From positions 60,067,007-60,131,006 of the forward strand of contig CM053269.1 of NCBI GenBank assembly GCA_028583415.1: 64,000 nt of DNA, given 5' to 3'. A program made the position numbers and the translations under genes. The notes below the pieces were generated by a model, which saw only the letters and a list, made by a program, of their open reading frames with translations, was not told where the DNA came from and ran no database searches. The stretch is from Protea cynaroides. Taxonomy: Eukaryota; Streptophyta; Magnoliopsida; Proteales; Proteaceae. This document shows positions 47,801 to 59,147 of this stretch, piece after piece (position 1 is the first letter of the stretch; each line of letters begins with the position of its first letter).

Positions 47801-50800
47801 CAAAGCTATGGCCGAGCCTAGAGAAAAACATAGGGAGAGGAGGAGATTAAGGCACAAACCACCTCAGCTGGTGGACAGATTCCAGGAGGGTAGAATGAAT
47901 GTATTCCCCTCGGAATCTGCGGGAGGGGAAGTAACGGGCATTGTCAAACTGCGCACGTTGAATATAATGGCTTCCCAGATTTGAGCAAAGGATCTTGATT
48001 TGGCCGCCCACATACACATGTTTCTTTCAAACCAAAAATGGTATACTGTCATAGTAAAGGCCAGTTTGACAATAGTATCACATATAGATTTTCCTTTGAA
48101 TTTGGAAACCCACCTCCATTCATGATCAAATGGCCGAATCCTTTTGTAGCATGACCAGTGCTTCTCAAGGATCTTCCCCAAGATCCCTTTGGAGAAAGCG
48201 CACTCAAAAAATAAATGATGAACATCTTCACCTGAGACCTAGAACAATTTATAGCTAGCACTTGGGATGATGCCCTTGTTGCATAGGAGAGACCCGTTGG
48301 AAAGGACTGAGTCAGGGCTTTCGACAAAATAAAGCAATGACGAAAAGAATACCCCTTAAACCAAATCACATCAAACCAGGTAACTTTGGGGCTACGGGAT
48401 CTAACAATCTCCCAAGCGGAGGAAGCTGAAAACATACCATTGAAGGAGGCAGTCCAGCCAATGACATTGCTCCCACTGGGTCTATGAGGGACAAAATTGA
48501 GGGTTTCCCAAGCTTGCACCAACCTCTGAGAGGTAGCCTGACCGGTAGATCAAACCTCATTTATCAAAATGGAAGGAACTGTAGCAAGTCTATCTCTTCC
48601 AGAGTCCAATTAAAACTCCATGGGGATGCCAGGTATCCAACCAAAGCAGAGTCGAGGCGCCATCATCAATGATGGATTTAATGTAAGGGAGGGGAAGCTA
48701 TCTATGAAGAAGGATGGTCCTCCACACCCAGGAAGAGTCATGGCAAATCTCAACCGTTGCTTCTATTTTATTGCCCATATGCCTATGAACACTCTTGCAG
48801 TGTGCTTTTTCATATGTTGGGCTTTGGAAAGCATGAAATGACACAGCTCTACTTTAGCTGTGTTGGCAAACAAACATTGATAGCACCAGGGCTGTTGGCC
48901 TGCATGGTCATGGCTCATTAGGATGCACAATCCGGACAAGAAATGACATCGAGGAACATGATAGTTTGTGTTATGCAAGACAATAAACACTTCTTAAATG
49001 ATGCCAAAACCAGCTCCAGTCATTGGTATTTTTCAAAGCACATCCAATGCTTAGGTTGATTGAGAGTTCTAAGTTACCAAAAGTTATAGAAAAAAGTGAA
49101 CTCAAGAGAATAAAAAGAATAGGTCATTCAATGGTTTGTGCCTGAACCTCAATTTACTCAGACATGGAACAGTTTTGGGTTGGAAGAGGGAGGAGTGTGG
49201 GGTGTTTTGCTACTATTCTATGGGTAAAAAGGTGTGGAGAAAGATGGATTGATGAGGGAAGAAGATTAGCGTTCATCCGTCTTATTTTTGAAATATTTTT
49301 GTCAGTGACCATATAGCATCTCCTCTCCCTTCAAACTTTCTTAGATCAATCCCTGGGATCCCGAAAGCATAGATATCACTGTAATAGCAAAAGAAGGCAA
49401 CCAATATTGCCAATGTGGGGTTTTCTTCAATAAACTATAACAAAATAAAAAGGTGCTTCCACTTTTTAATTTCCCATCTGTTGTATTTTCTACCTCATTG
49501 AGCGACCCTTAACTGTTAGTAGTCTGGGGGTCCTAAAGTCTTTCATCTTAGATTTCCCTTTTTCATTTCTCTTTTATGATCTTGTTCTTAGAGTTATCTA
49601 TCTGCTCTTTATTCTATAATAGGTTGAGATTCAGTCAGGGCGTCCACATCAAATCCGCATTCATCTTTCCTTCATAGGGCATCCACTCATTGGTAAGTCT
49701 TCTAGTGATTGAACTTTGTGTAATGATAAAGTGTTTCTCCACCAGTCCTGTTGAAACGATTTTTTTTTTTGGACATTCTCGTGACTCTAATGCAAATTGA
49801 GTAGCATTTTATCATCCAAACAAATTACATTCTCTGTTTGTCTTTTGCAATATGTTTGGTCTTTGGATATCAATTATATTGGATGACTAAAGGTAGAAAA
49901 TGATTGCATCTTGCCATTTATGAGTACACATGGTAGTTATTTCATATTTGTAACAATATTAGGTTTTGATATTGTTTGATAGGTCACTGTATTTGTGAGT
50001 TGTGACTACTGTGATAGAAAATAATTTTACTTGTTATCAAAGGCAGTTCACCATTCGCTATATACGATACTAGGCAATCAATTGACTAAATAGGTAGGAA
50101 GACAGTATCGAGAGATAGCATGTGGGCCTCTCACTAACTCCAAGAGAAGTAGGTTGTTTTTGTTTTTTCGTGTAAATCTTCCCAGGTTTAAAATTGGGTT
50201 TTTCTCCTTTTAGTCATGGTGTTATAATTATTTTGTTTTGTTAAGAAAATATCCATTTATAAAGAAACATTAGATTCTTAATGAACAGCAATTATGATAA
50301 TCTCTACAAATATAAAACTGTCAGGATATTTCAGAAAATGGTATGTGTTTTTATAATTAATTAATTAAACTGCATCGAACTGAAGATACTCATTTCAAAT
50401 TGAAGGATACTCGTTTCAAATTGAAAGATTGTGTTTTCTTTCTTTAGTAACTGTTCGATGGGTAACTTTTGTATTACATTTGATTTTAGGCAGTAAAGTG
50501 GCCTAAAAGAAAAGTGACATATGAACTCAAATGTTTTTACGGAGGCCTCACAGTGGTCTTCCTGGTTCCTTTTATGGCAGCAATTGATCCTCTTCTCTAT
50601 TTATTTATTTAATTTTATATTTTTTTTGGGGGGGGTTGTGGAGTAGCGAGGCAGCAGGTGATCCTCTAAGAGACATTTACTATATGAGGACTTGGACAAG
50701 AATTCCTAAATAAAGTCAACTTATGAGCTACAGTGTTTATCCTTTTTCAATCATTCTTCCTCTTAATTGCATATTTGTTTCTCAGTGGCACAAGTTTATC

Positions 50801-52717
50801 CATATATATGATTAGTGTCCATGGGTTCTTTTTAGTGTTTGATATGAATTTGGGTTGCTGGACAGATTATCTATTTTTCAATTATTAGTGGATCATGAAT
50901 GGTTGTTTATTAACAGGTGATCCTCTCTATGATGCCGGTGGTCATCCGAAATGTTTCAAATCAGAGTTAGGAGATGGGAGTTTTGCAGAAGATGGGTACG
51001 GGAAATGTAATGTGTTGCATATTAAGTATAAACATTTTATAAAATAGGTGATTCAGTTTGATGCTTTAGTTATTAAGATGCTAGTATTTGCACCACCATT
51101 ATTATGGCGACTAACACATCCATGAATACTATCTTGTGCAATGAAGAACTAGTACTCTTGATGTTTGAAGGAAATTTCACACACTCTGTCATACATAAAT
51201 ATGATACCTGGACTTAAAAAAATGCATTGGCAACGGACAAGAACATGGGCATCATTTGTGGCAACCTGACCCTCACTATATACAACTAATTGACACAACC
51301 TGAGAATTGTAGGCTGACCTCATTGGATCCCTCAAAGTTGAGTAAACCCACTTTGATGTAAAATATCTTGGAGAGTATATCAATATTCAATAGTTAATGC
51401 AATAAGGATGGAACTCTTGGTAAACATGAGGAATCATGTAGCAACCTAAAACCACATCTACAGAGCTACTTGGGACTCCTAGCTTTAACTTATAGGCCAG
51501 CTATGTACAACTGACAAATGCATGGCGTGAGAATTGTGGAATGACTTTATTGTATCATAATATTTAGTAAACCAACTTTGATGGAAATTATTGGAGACTA
51601 ATCAAAACAGTTAAAACTTAAAAGTCAATGCAAATAAAGTTCTTACCCATAAAGATGTAATTACAATTAACTTTTTATAAATAGATGTAGAAGGTTGAAG
51701 TTACAAGAATTGATTTCATTATTTTCTGTTGGAGAATTTTTATTTCACATGGAGAGACAATGTTAGAAGAAAATCTAGTACAGGAATAATGTTTTTATTC
51801 AGACAATTGTATCATGTAGTTACTGTAGAACCCATTCTTTGTTCTGAAAATCAAACACTAACGAGCTGGCTTTTGATACTCCAAAAATATGTTAACCATG
51901 AGGAGTGCCAGAGATAAGAGTAGCTCATTGTAAATGGATGTAACATGCTATATCCTTTTAGTTATTGAAGATTTCTCTTTGATGATTGATTCATATTTAA
52001 CCTCTGCAATCTTTTGCTGATTTGTCTCGGTTTCCTCTTTATCACATCTTCATGCTTTATCTTATGCATGATTCTTTGGGCCTGTAAATGAGCCCATTTA
52101 GTCTCTCTTGGTTAACCATGTAGTGGCTGTCAGATTTTTCTTTCCTATCAAACCAGTTGATTGAGTATTTAATTCCTCCGTTACTCGATTTCATTCTGCT
52201 GTACTTTTGTTAGAGGTTACCAGAGGCCTGTGAATCCTGTTCCTGGAGATTGTGGCTACTACTTGCATGCCCATCGATTGGTTCTTTATCATCCAATCAC
52301 AAGCAAGGTAAGTTCTAAGGTTAGCTGCAATATTGCTTCCTAGAATTAGAACATTCTTGGTTATTATATTTATTGGAAAGTAAATATCAGGAGAAGATAT
52401 AAATAACTAGAGCAGATGGGAGTGGTTAAAGTTATGGTGCTTTGAAATTATAATTTGGTATTTATCAGGATGACATGAGCAGGTTTGGGATCACCATTTG
52501 GCTGTCCTGTGCTAGATAGTGGGCATCATGGATTTTCTTATGCTGGACCATTGCTCATCCTGATTTGCTGACCTAGTGATGAATGGTCGAACATTAATTT
52601 CATCCAATCAAATCTTACCCCATAAAATAGTCATTGTATCTAGTCAGGTGGGAGGAAATTTAGGAATCAGACATCCAAAGTCAATAGTCCTTAAATTATT
52701 ATGAGCTTCCTACCCAA

Positions 52718-52771
<54 letters not shown>

Positions 52772-54507
52772 GTGCTGCCGAAAGGCCCAATTATAACAAA
52801 TTAACCATTTAACTGTAGGTTGCAGCCTCTTCTTTTGAGTTCGGATTTTCACAGTTTTTAAGTAATTCCTATTCATGTTTGTATATGTTGTTACCTGTCT
52901 ATTCTCCTCAAAATATTGATTTTCTGCAGTAGGAAGATGTATATTGCCTGGCTCTCTTTGGTATAGTTTATATTTCTGCTTACGATCTATTGATCACAAA
53001 TCATTTATAAAAACATATTATAGCCCAGAAATAATATTAGTCTGGTATTATTAGGCGTAATAGATTGTATAATAAGAAATAGATTTGGTAATGTCTACGT
53101 CAAGTCGTCAATAATAAATTACAATCGTTGGGCCTCTTCTTCTTCCGCCCATCTCCTCCTCTCTCCCGCAATCTCCCTTCCCGCACAGGTTGCATCACTT
53201 CCCGAAGCTCCGTAACCCTCTCCTCGTCTCTCCCATACATCTTCGTCTGCATTCCACAGATCAGCGACTTGTTATGGGCTCTACAAATCGTAGAGTGACA
53301 AACAACAAATTTGAGAATGTGGAAATTGAATACAAAATAGATATGGCCATATCTATAAGCAATGGATGAAAACAACCTATATCATTTCAGACGGAGAAGA
53401 GAAAATAGATCATGAAGGTGGAAAAAGAAAAAAGAGGGGAAAACTGGGAGACCTAAACCTCTAACTACATGGCAGCATGTGCATGGAAGATGGTGGGGTC
53501 CTTGCTCACTTCTCAGTTCCCAACAGCCAGATCTCTTTGGTAATGAAAACTTCTTAAGATCCAGGGCACGTTTCAGCACCAATGGATCCATCTGGATCAG
53601 ATTTGAGTTTCTTCAATTTCTGAACACAAGGAGTATAACTGGATAATTCCAGAAAGGTTGAAGGGGCTGGCCACCCACATCGGAACGGTTTCAGGTACTT
53701 GCATCTCAGCGTGTAACAAAGGTGAAAGAAGCTCAGATTATTGAAATAAATTTTCCACTCTTCAGGTACATGCATCACAGCGTGCCAATCAGGCTCTTCT
53801 ATAAGCCAGATGGCTTGGTTTTCTCTTTTCTGATGGAATCCTAATTTTTTTCACCCAAGTCTCTATGTTGGGAAGACACTCCGGATACAGGGTTCATACT
53901 TCTGAGGATGCTTTATGAGCCATTTTCCTTCTTCAAGGAGCTAGGGTTTGAGGACATGCATGGGTTTTGTCAACCGGAAAAAGAAAAAAAAAATTTGTAA
54001 ACTGGAGAGCATATTCAGAAATCAAAGAGAACATCAATGATGCGATGATGTTGGGCTGAAAATAAATTTGGCAGAACATTATGCCAAATTCAGAGGAAGA
54101 TAACATCATCGAAAAGAAATTAGAAATTACCTTTTTGCTCCTGTATTTTAACCATTACAACTCATGTTCATTTAAGTTCATTGCATGAAGAGATTATAAT
54201 CCAGGCCATAATGCATAATGATTGATGAGCTCTTGACCTATTTGTAGATTTTAATTTATTTTAAATAAAAAGTAGGATGACAAATCATACCAAACAACCA
54301 CAGATAATGTAATGTATTATATAAATTTGTTCTATAAATCATACCAAAGAGAGTTTTGTCATCTTCCAACATTGGATCTAGTAAGTTGTGTTTTGTTATA
54401 ACAGATTCTATTTTTTTCTGCAGGTAATTGTAATCACTGCCACTCTCCCATCTATTCTACAAACACGGGATGAAGCCAATCAAAAGGAACAACCACAACG
54501 TCCATAA
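40495..54507 (+). CDS. RluA-family RNA pseudouridine synthase (plant type 5-like)
   Basis: Fourteen exons: 40495-40573, 40685-40745, 40826-40853, 40961-41007, 41108-41198, 41301-41472, 42023-42110, 45380-45464, 46330-46405, 46606-46673, 49623-49692, 50917-50995, 52214-52307, 54424-54507. They total 1122 nt, 373 aa, close to the Arabidopsis homologue as I recall it. The family converts uridine to pseudouridine in RNA. An S4-like RNA-binding region (WLQRIRNGQIMVDGQVVKDP) precedes motif I, ALNKPSGLQVLPGG. Motif II is HRLGRGTSG at residues 152-160; the usual catalytic Asp position is Gly155. Later motifs are KIYRALVSG, QPIGLIRYPG and SGRPHQIRIHLSF. Intron 4 uses a GC donor and exon 3 is 28 nt. 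I saw no nonsense or frameshift. The first exon rests on TFGEPWPELNDGL matching homologues. Compartment cannot be told. Confidence 0.9.
41796..41895. repeat. AC/AT compound microsatellite
   Basis: A long AC run with a few AACAC interruptions ends in a TA run, inside intron 6 of the pseudouridine synthase gene. It produces spurious open frames on both strands. Confidence 0.95.
42305..42409 (-). mobile_element. tRNA-derived SINE with 11-bp target duplication
   Basis: On the minus strand it starts AACCCCAAGGGGATGGCTC. It has a perfect box A (TGGCTCAGTTGG) and a box B (GAGTTCAATTCTC), and ends in an A run of about 14. It is flanked by TGTGTAACATA at 42294-42304 and 42410-42420. About 105 bp, in antisense orientation in intron 7 of the pseudouridine synthase gene. 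Confidence 0.85.
42421..43019. other. Part of pseudouridine synthase intron 7
   Basis: AT-rich intron. The text at about 42930-43020 may be upstream part of the gypsy gag remnant. Nothing else recognised. Confidence 0.4.
43020..43225 (+). pseudogene. Ty3-gypsy gag zinc-knuckle remnant
   Basis: Conceptual translation gives NCLSYGNQGHRAYKCPKRRP, a CCHC zinc knuckle in which the second Cys is Tyr. A TAA stop follows six residues on, and then an acidic stretch (AEAGEEGNGVEEEDPKTVES). Only this fragment is left, in intron 7 of the pseudouridine synthase gene. Confidence 0.65.
43378..43795. mobile_element. Foldback element right arm (copy 3)
   Basis: Matches the right arm of the 19050-19830 element (GAGATTGCTTGAATCCGAG, GAAGTAATTTTTTGGACATC). 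It ends with the related palindrome CTTAAGTAAATG ... CATTTATTTAAATG. The left arm is absent. Confidence 0.7.
44093..44280. mobile_element. Partial copy of the Stowaway-like element interior
   Basis: Matches the interior of 44658-44986, for example ACATTGTTTCCAACATTATC, AGTTAGGCTTATTTA and GGGGAATCCAACAAAA. It lacks the terminal CTCCCTC repeats. Confidence 0.6.
44658..44986. mobile_element. Stowaway-like MITE
   Basis: 329 bp with ends CTCCCTCTGTCC and GGACAGAGGGAG, flanked by TA on both sides (44656-44657 and 44987-44988). This is the hallmark of Tc1/mariner-derived Stowaway elements. It contains an A run at about 44806-44824. It lies in intron 7 of the pseudouridine synthase gene. Confidence 0.85.
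44989..45379. other. End of pseudouridine synthase intron 7
   Basis: Contains two and a half copies of a 19-bp unit (GTCTGCATGCCATTTTTAT) at about 45235-45280. Ends in a TATTTGCAG acceptor. Confidence 0.6.
45465..46329. other. Pseudouridine synthase intron 8
   Basis: GT-AG intron, AT-rich. No element recognised. Confidence 0.5.
46782..47045 (-). mobile_element. LINE 3' end, short truncated copy
   Basis: A T run at 46789-46804 (A-tail on the minus strand) is followed by GTGATAAGTGAATGTATTAAC and AAACCTGGGTATCC, then AGATAGAGC-like text (GGATAGAGCC). The same order occurs at the tail of the LINE fragment at 47706. Right boundary approximate. Confidence 0.6.
47706..48690 (-). pseudogene. 5'-truncated LINE (zf-RVT region)
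   Basis: Minus-strand frames read WTASFNGMFSASSAWEIVR, SRSPKVTWFDVIWFKGYSF and then a shifted frame with KLAFTMTVYHFWFERNMCMW. This is the zinc-binding region downstream of the reverse transcriptase in plant L1-type LINEs. The usual WFKGH-IPRHSFI text is recognisable. The A-tail appears as a T run near 47708. Frameshifts make it dead. In intron 10 of the pseudouridine synthase gene, antisense. Confidence 0.75.
48691..49622. other. End of pseudouridine synthase intron 10
   Basis: AT-rich to mixed intron sequence. The LINE may extend somewhat into it. No other feature. Confidence 0.4.
49693..50916. other. Pseudouridine synthase intron 11
   Basis: GT-AG intron with ACTCATTTCAAATTGAAGGA / ACTCGTTTCAAATTGAAAGA repeated near 50388-50428. 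No element recognised. Confidence 0.5.
50996..52213. other. Pseudouridine synthase intron 12
   Basis: Two diverged direct repeats at about 51275-51400 and 51500-51640 share TATGTACAACT/TATACAACTAATTGACA, GAGAATTGT, GACCTCATTG/GACTTTATTG and CTTTGATG words. No gene. Confidence 0.5.
52719..52768. repeat. TA microsatellite
   Basis: Uninterrupted TA run in intron 13 of the pseudouridine synthase gene. Similar TA runs lie near 1326-1366, 2628-2674 and 42163-42186. Confidence 0.95.
53470..53850 (-). pseudogene. Unrecognised coding-like fragment
   Basis: The minus strand holds an open stretch that includes NQAIWLIEEPDWHAVMHVPE and, further on, LSFFHLCYTLRCKYLKPF. The codon texture looks protein-like, but no start and no family is recognised, and the frame ends at a stop near 53554. 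It may be a retrogene or transposon fragment, or chance. Confidence 0.25.
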
Positions 54508-55769
54508 CTACTACGTACATTGTTGAAGCAGTTTGTGAAACAGCAGCAACAAATGTAGCAATCAAATCACCCCTTTTGTAAGGATAGAAACTGTATTTTC
54601 CTGATAAGATAATTTAGTAAGGAGGAATTAATCATTGGTTTTTGTGGACTGTGAATAGCTTATTTATTGTTGACCTAGAGTTGGGATCGTCCTTCATGTT
54701 ATTCATGCTCTATATCATAAAATGCATGCCTGACTTTTTGTACCGTGTAAGACACTGGTTTATGGTAACAGACCCTTGACCCATTTTACTTTCATCAAAG
54801 CATGAAGTCGTTGGTGTTCAGTGATGGCATCCACGGACTACTGCATAATGGGAATCAAAGATTTTGCTGCAGAGGCTGTTGCAGATTTCCTGAAGGCAAC
54901 TTCGCTACAAAAAAAGATAGGCACGTGAACTAGTATACATGAGCAGCAGCAGCATCATCATCATTAGGAATTCAAAAGATGAAGCATGGCAACAGCTAAG
55001 AGAAACCTACATGTGGAATAAACACCTTTTAGATGAATAGCATGTGTTGCTTGTGTAGCATCACATCTTCGTCCAGCGTCCGCGTCTGGCTGCCCGAAGA
55101 GAATTTTCATTGTTTTCATCACTTCTTTTATCTTAGGGAGGAAGATCTACACGTTAGTTAGTGGATATGTTAGAATCTTATATGTTAGAAAGAAAATGAG
55201 AATACAAGAATTTGTAGTTAACCCACTTGGAGGAGAGAGAAAAAGGGATTAGATTTAATAAGAGAGATAAAGACAAAAATACACATTGGTACCAATGTAT
55301 TTTATTTCCCTCTATCGTAATATGTTTTCTTTTATGTATCGATCATTGTTTTCCCAACAGCCTGACAGACTTTTTTGTTGGACTTTTCCGGTGGCTCCTC
55401 TTAGCTTCTCACCTCGTGATCTTAAATATAAAATAAAATTAGAAAATGGAAGAGGATCTTCCGGTGACGCTCTGTAAGACTTATCTGTTCCTTAGCTCCT
55501 TTGGAGGGAGAAGTTGTCTCTTCCTCTCTCACGAGGATACTCTGTAGCTGGTGTTTCTCACGAATCTCGTTCAGGATATGTGAAGCGTAGGGTTTCAACT
55601 CGATCCGCTGCCTTGCCTTGCTTACAGGACGTTGGCTTTCTCTTCAGACGCCGCCTATGGTGGGAATTGAGCTACTGGATATAGTGGTCCCCAGGGCACA
55701 TTGACAATGCTACGGACCTTATCCGAGTCATAATATATTATGCATTATTTATAAAATTGGTTTATAGTA
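54508..55769. other. 3' flank of the pseudouridine synthase gene
   Basis: Probable 3' UTR followed by intergenic sequence. Small open frames here match nothing known to me. Confidence 0.4.
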
Positions 55770-57600
55770 GTCCACTGAAGACGGCCCAGTAAATATCTTG
55801 GATTACCAACGGAGTTTTGCCTTTCTAAAAAGCATTGCACGGACTATTAAGAAGATGATAAATTGGAATTATAAGTTATTATCTCATGCAAGAAGAGAAG
55901 TCCTCTTGAAATCAATTATTTTATCTATGTCAAATTATGTAGTGTACCATAATATTATTAGAAAAAAGGCTACCGAATTTTTATGGAGGAATGATTCTCA
56001 AAAAAAGAATATTCATTGGATCGCATGGAGTCGGTTATGTAAATCACAAGAGAATGGAGGATTGGATCTACGGGATCCTCTTATTCAAAATTTGGCTCTT
56101 CTTACCAAGTCAGCTTGGAAATTATGGACTTCCCCATCTGTTACGTGGAGATTATTCCTAAAAAAAAAATATTTTCTTAATTCGGATTTCTTGGATGCAT
56201 CTCCTGGCAATAAACCTTCATGGGTTTGAGGAGTACTGTTGAGGGGAGAAATTTTTTAAAACTTGGTCTTATTTGGCAGATTGGATGTGGTGATAAAATT
56301 AGATTTGGGATGACCAGTGGATCCTGTCCGTTAAAGGATTTAAGCCCAATCCGATGACAGCTGTAAATAACCCTATTATCCGATGACAGGTGTAAATAAC
56401 CCTATTACTTTGTTTTGGAGCTCATTGATCAATCAAATAGGTGTTGGAGAATGGATATTCTTGATATGGTTTTTACGCCTGAAGATAAGAAGGCTATTTT
56501 GGAGATTCCTTTGAGCATATTCCCCTTTGAAGATAAACTAGTATGGGGTGGAGAGAAACATGGAAGGTTTTCAGTTAAGTCAGCTTATTATCTTATCTCT
56601 AATATGAGAGATGAGGCTGGTGAATCAATTAATCCTATTCCCAACTGGCATGATTTAAGCCATATTCCAAGGAAAGTTTGGAGACAATCTGGTCTTGCTA
56701 TACTCTCCCCAAGATCAAATCTTTTCTTTGGAGAACTTGTGCAAATGGCCTGGCTTCAAGTGATGAGCTTTTCCCACCACCAAATTCCAGTAGATGCCTT
56801 GTGTAAAAGATGTGATGTGCACAAAGAAACCATCGACTATATTCTGATTTAGTGTCTATTTGCAAAGGCAGTTTGGTTTGGATCTGATGTTTCCCATAGA
56901 ATCCCAGACCCTGCGGCTGTCTCATCTGGTCAATCTCATCCCGCACAAGAAGGATTTTTATTTTTCATTTCCTCAATGTATTCAAAATTGGGACTCTATG
57001 TTTAATATTTCAAGGCTGAGGACTCCAAGGATATTTGGAGTCCTCCTCCTTGTGGCAAGTTTAAGATAAATACAGATGTTTTTTTTAAGAATGAGTTGGA
57101 ATATGGAGGAATTGGATTCATCATCCAAGACTATAATGGAAACTCTATTATTGCCGGTTCTCAAGGGATTCATATCTCTTCGCCTTTCATGGGAGAAGCG
57201 CTGGCCATTGGGAGAGTTCTCATGACTGCGGTAAAGGAAGGTTTCTTTGATATTATTCTTGAATCAGATTGCGAGAATCTTATTAATTGTATCAATGAGG
57301 TTTCTTTGATATTATTCTTGAATCAGATTGCGATAATCTTATTAATTGTATCAATGATCCATTCCGTCGCTGTATCCGTGAGGTGCAAACTACAAGGGAT
57401 GATATTCTATGTCTGGCTGCCTTGTATCCTTCTATTTCTTTTGTTTCTATTCCTAGGGATGCAAATAATGTTGCCCACTCCCTAGGCAGGAAGGTCGTGT
57501 CTTCAGCCGGGTTGATTCACTAGCCTACTTTCGCTCCCTGGCTTCTTGACTTATGTAATGCTGAAACCTCAATTGTTTCTCATTTTTTAATTGAATAAAT
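55770..57600 (+). pseudogene. Degenerate LINE (RT C-terminus to RNase H)
   Basis: Starts within the RT tail with SKYLGLP-like text near 55782. It continues IARTIKKMINWNYKLLSHAR, SKKNIHW-like QKKNIHWIAWSRLCKSQENG, and LALLTKSAWKLW. The zf-RVT region follows at 56415-56852 with GRFSVKSAYYLI and VDALCKRCDVHKETIDYILI. An RNase H domain lies at 57060-57500 with KINTDVFFKNELEYGGIGF and ESDCENLINCIN. Stops and frameshifts separate these parts, including a 59-bp tandem duplication in RNase H. 5'-truncated. Confidence 0.8.
57240..57357. repeat. 59-bp tandem duplication inside LINE RNase H
   Basis: Copies 57240-57298 and 57299-57357 are identical except for GAGAATC versus GATAATC. 59 is not a multiple of 3, so the repeat shifts the frame. 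Confidence 0.95.
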
Positions 57601-58532
57601 TATCTTTTTACCGAAATAAAATAAAAGTTATAATTGGTTTTTCTTATTGAGAGCCTGATGGCTAGTGCAAAATCCTTTCTTATTTCAAAGTTTCCAATAC
57701 CCTTTTATAATTTTTTTTTTCTCCTTGAGAAGTAAGACTAGAATAGGGTATGCCTAACCAGACACCATAAGTAACCATGGTATTCTGCTACTCTTCGATG
57801 TCATCATGCCCTTAAAAATCAAACTTCCTATTTTTGTTCTGTTCTTCTGTTTTGGTTGTGGCATGGTTCAATAGTCGGTATTGGATCAGTTAGATTGGTG
57901 GATCCCAATGTTTTGGTTGTGGCATGGTTCAATAGTCGGTATTGGATCAGTTAGATTGGTCGATCCCAATTCCGATCCTGACCAAATTCTATTTTAATAT
58001 TATTATTATAGAGTATCAATCACAAGTGATCGTAAGCAGTAATATTAGTCGGGTTTCTTCTCTTCTCTATTGACAAAGAGAAGATTGCAGATTGATTTCG
58101 CTGAGAAGAAAATGGGATCGAAGCTAAACTGAAAGGGCGAGAAGAGGATTTAGTGTAGTAGGTCTTTTTCTCCCCAGATACTCCTTGACTGAGTACAGCC
58201 ATTAGATCAGTGGAAAGCCAAGTGGCAATCATCCGATGGTCTCTGACATGTCTCCTATGCCCGTACGCATAGGAGACGATTCGGATTGCAGTGAAGTTTC
58301 CCTTATTAAGGTATTTTGGTCTCAGTTGCAATAATTGGGTTTCGAGTCTTTCGACTACCTCCTATCATTGGAGTCCTTTGAGTCATGATTAGTCATTAGA
58401 TCACGAATAAAGAAATTGGACAATGGAAGATGATCTTTTCCAACCGTAACCTGAATAGAACATCCATCAAAGGGTCATGGATTATTACTTACTAAAAATG
58501 AGCGAACACCTACCTAAACTGCCTACAAATGG
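57601..58532. other. Intergenic, upstream of IVD
   Basis: Contains a near-perfect 61-bp tandem duplication (57849-57909 and 57910-57970) and a small hairpin CTCCTATGC / GCATAGGAG at 58255-58279. No gene. Confidence 0.5.
57849..57970. repeat. 61-bp tandem duplication
   Basis: Two copies beginning GTTTTGGTTGTGGCATGG and ending GATCCCAAT, with a single visible difference (GGTGGATC versus GGTCGATC). Very recent. Confidence 0.95.
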
Positions 58533-58679
58533 GCAAAAAAATCTTTTCCCGCCCACCTGTCGCCGGCCAAGGACGGGATTTCAGCCGGCACACCTCCCCA
58601 TGTATTGGTAGGCGGGCCGACTGATCCCCAGCCCTTGGATCAGCGGCAGAAACCTACTGCCACGGGAGAGGATTTCAGT
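58533..58679. mobile_element. Mutator-like MITE with 11-bp target duplication
   Basis: 147 bp flanked by CCTACAAATGG at 58522-58532 and 58680-58690. The left end AAATCTTTTCCCG pairs with the complement of the right end (GAAATCCTCTCCCG). The centre holds CCCCATGTATTGGTAG, shared with the element at 3589-3746. Confidence 0.7.
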
Positions 58680-58690
58680 CCTACAAATGG

Positions 58691-59147
58691 GATAAAAATG
58701 GTCTCCTATTCTTGGGCTAGGATTGTCACTGTGCTGTGGCAGTGTTGATCTTGATCGTTGAAAATACATCGATCAATGTCAAGATCAGCATCGATCAATG
58801 TACTTTCAATCAGCACTATTACATAGCAGTACCACGGAATATTTTTGGCCTCTAGTTTGCCAGTCGGCGCCAACCGTGATTGTACGACAATGGAACAAAT
58901 TGAGATAAATCGATAAACCAAAACGGTGTCAGCACAACGATTACGAAAGCACGCATATCTATGGGGAATCTAAGAAGTATGGGTTGGGCTGTAGCGTCTA
59001 ATTCTAGTCTTCTAATCTAGTTTTTCCGCATTTGGTTGATGCCTTGAATTTGCACCGAGGGACTCTCTTTATCCTCTCGCAGTCACACTCAGTTGAGCAG
59101 TTTTAACATATTTGGTTCTCCTGAATTATCATCAAAAGAGCTTAGAG
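58691..59147. promoter_or_regulatory. IVD upstream region
   Basis: Promoter and 5' UTR expected by position. It includes a palindromic GATC-rich stretch at about 58747-58800 (CATCGATCAATGTCAAGATC and a repeat CATCGATCAATGT). No start site placed. Confidence 0.3.

Larger units (their letters stand above)
52308..54423. other. Pseudouridine synthase intron 13
   Basis: Contains a TA microsatellite at about 52719-52768. A minus-strand coding-like stretch lies at 53470-53850 (listed separately). The remainder is AT-rich. Confidence 0.5.
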
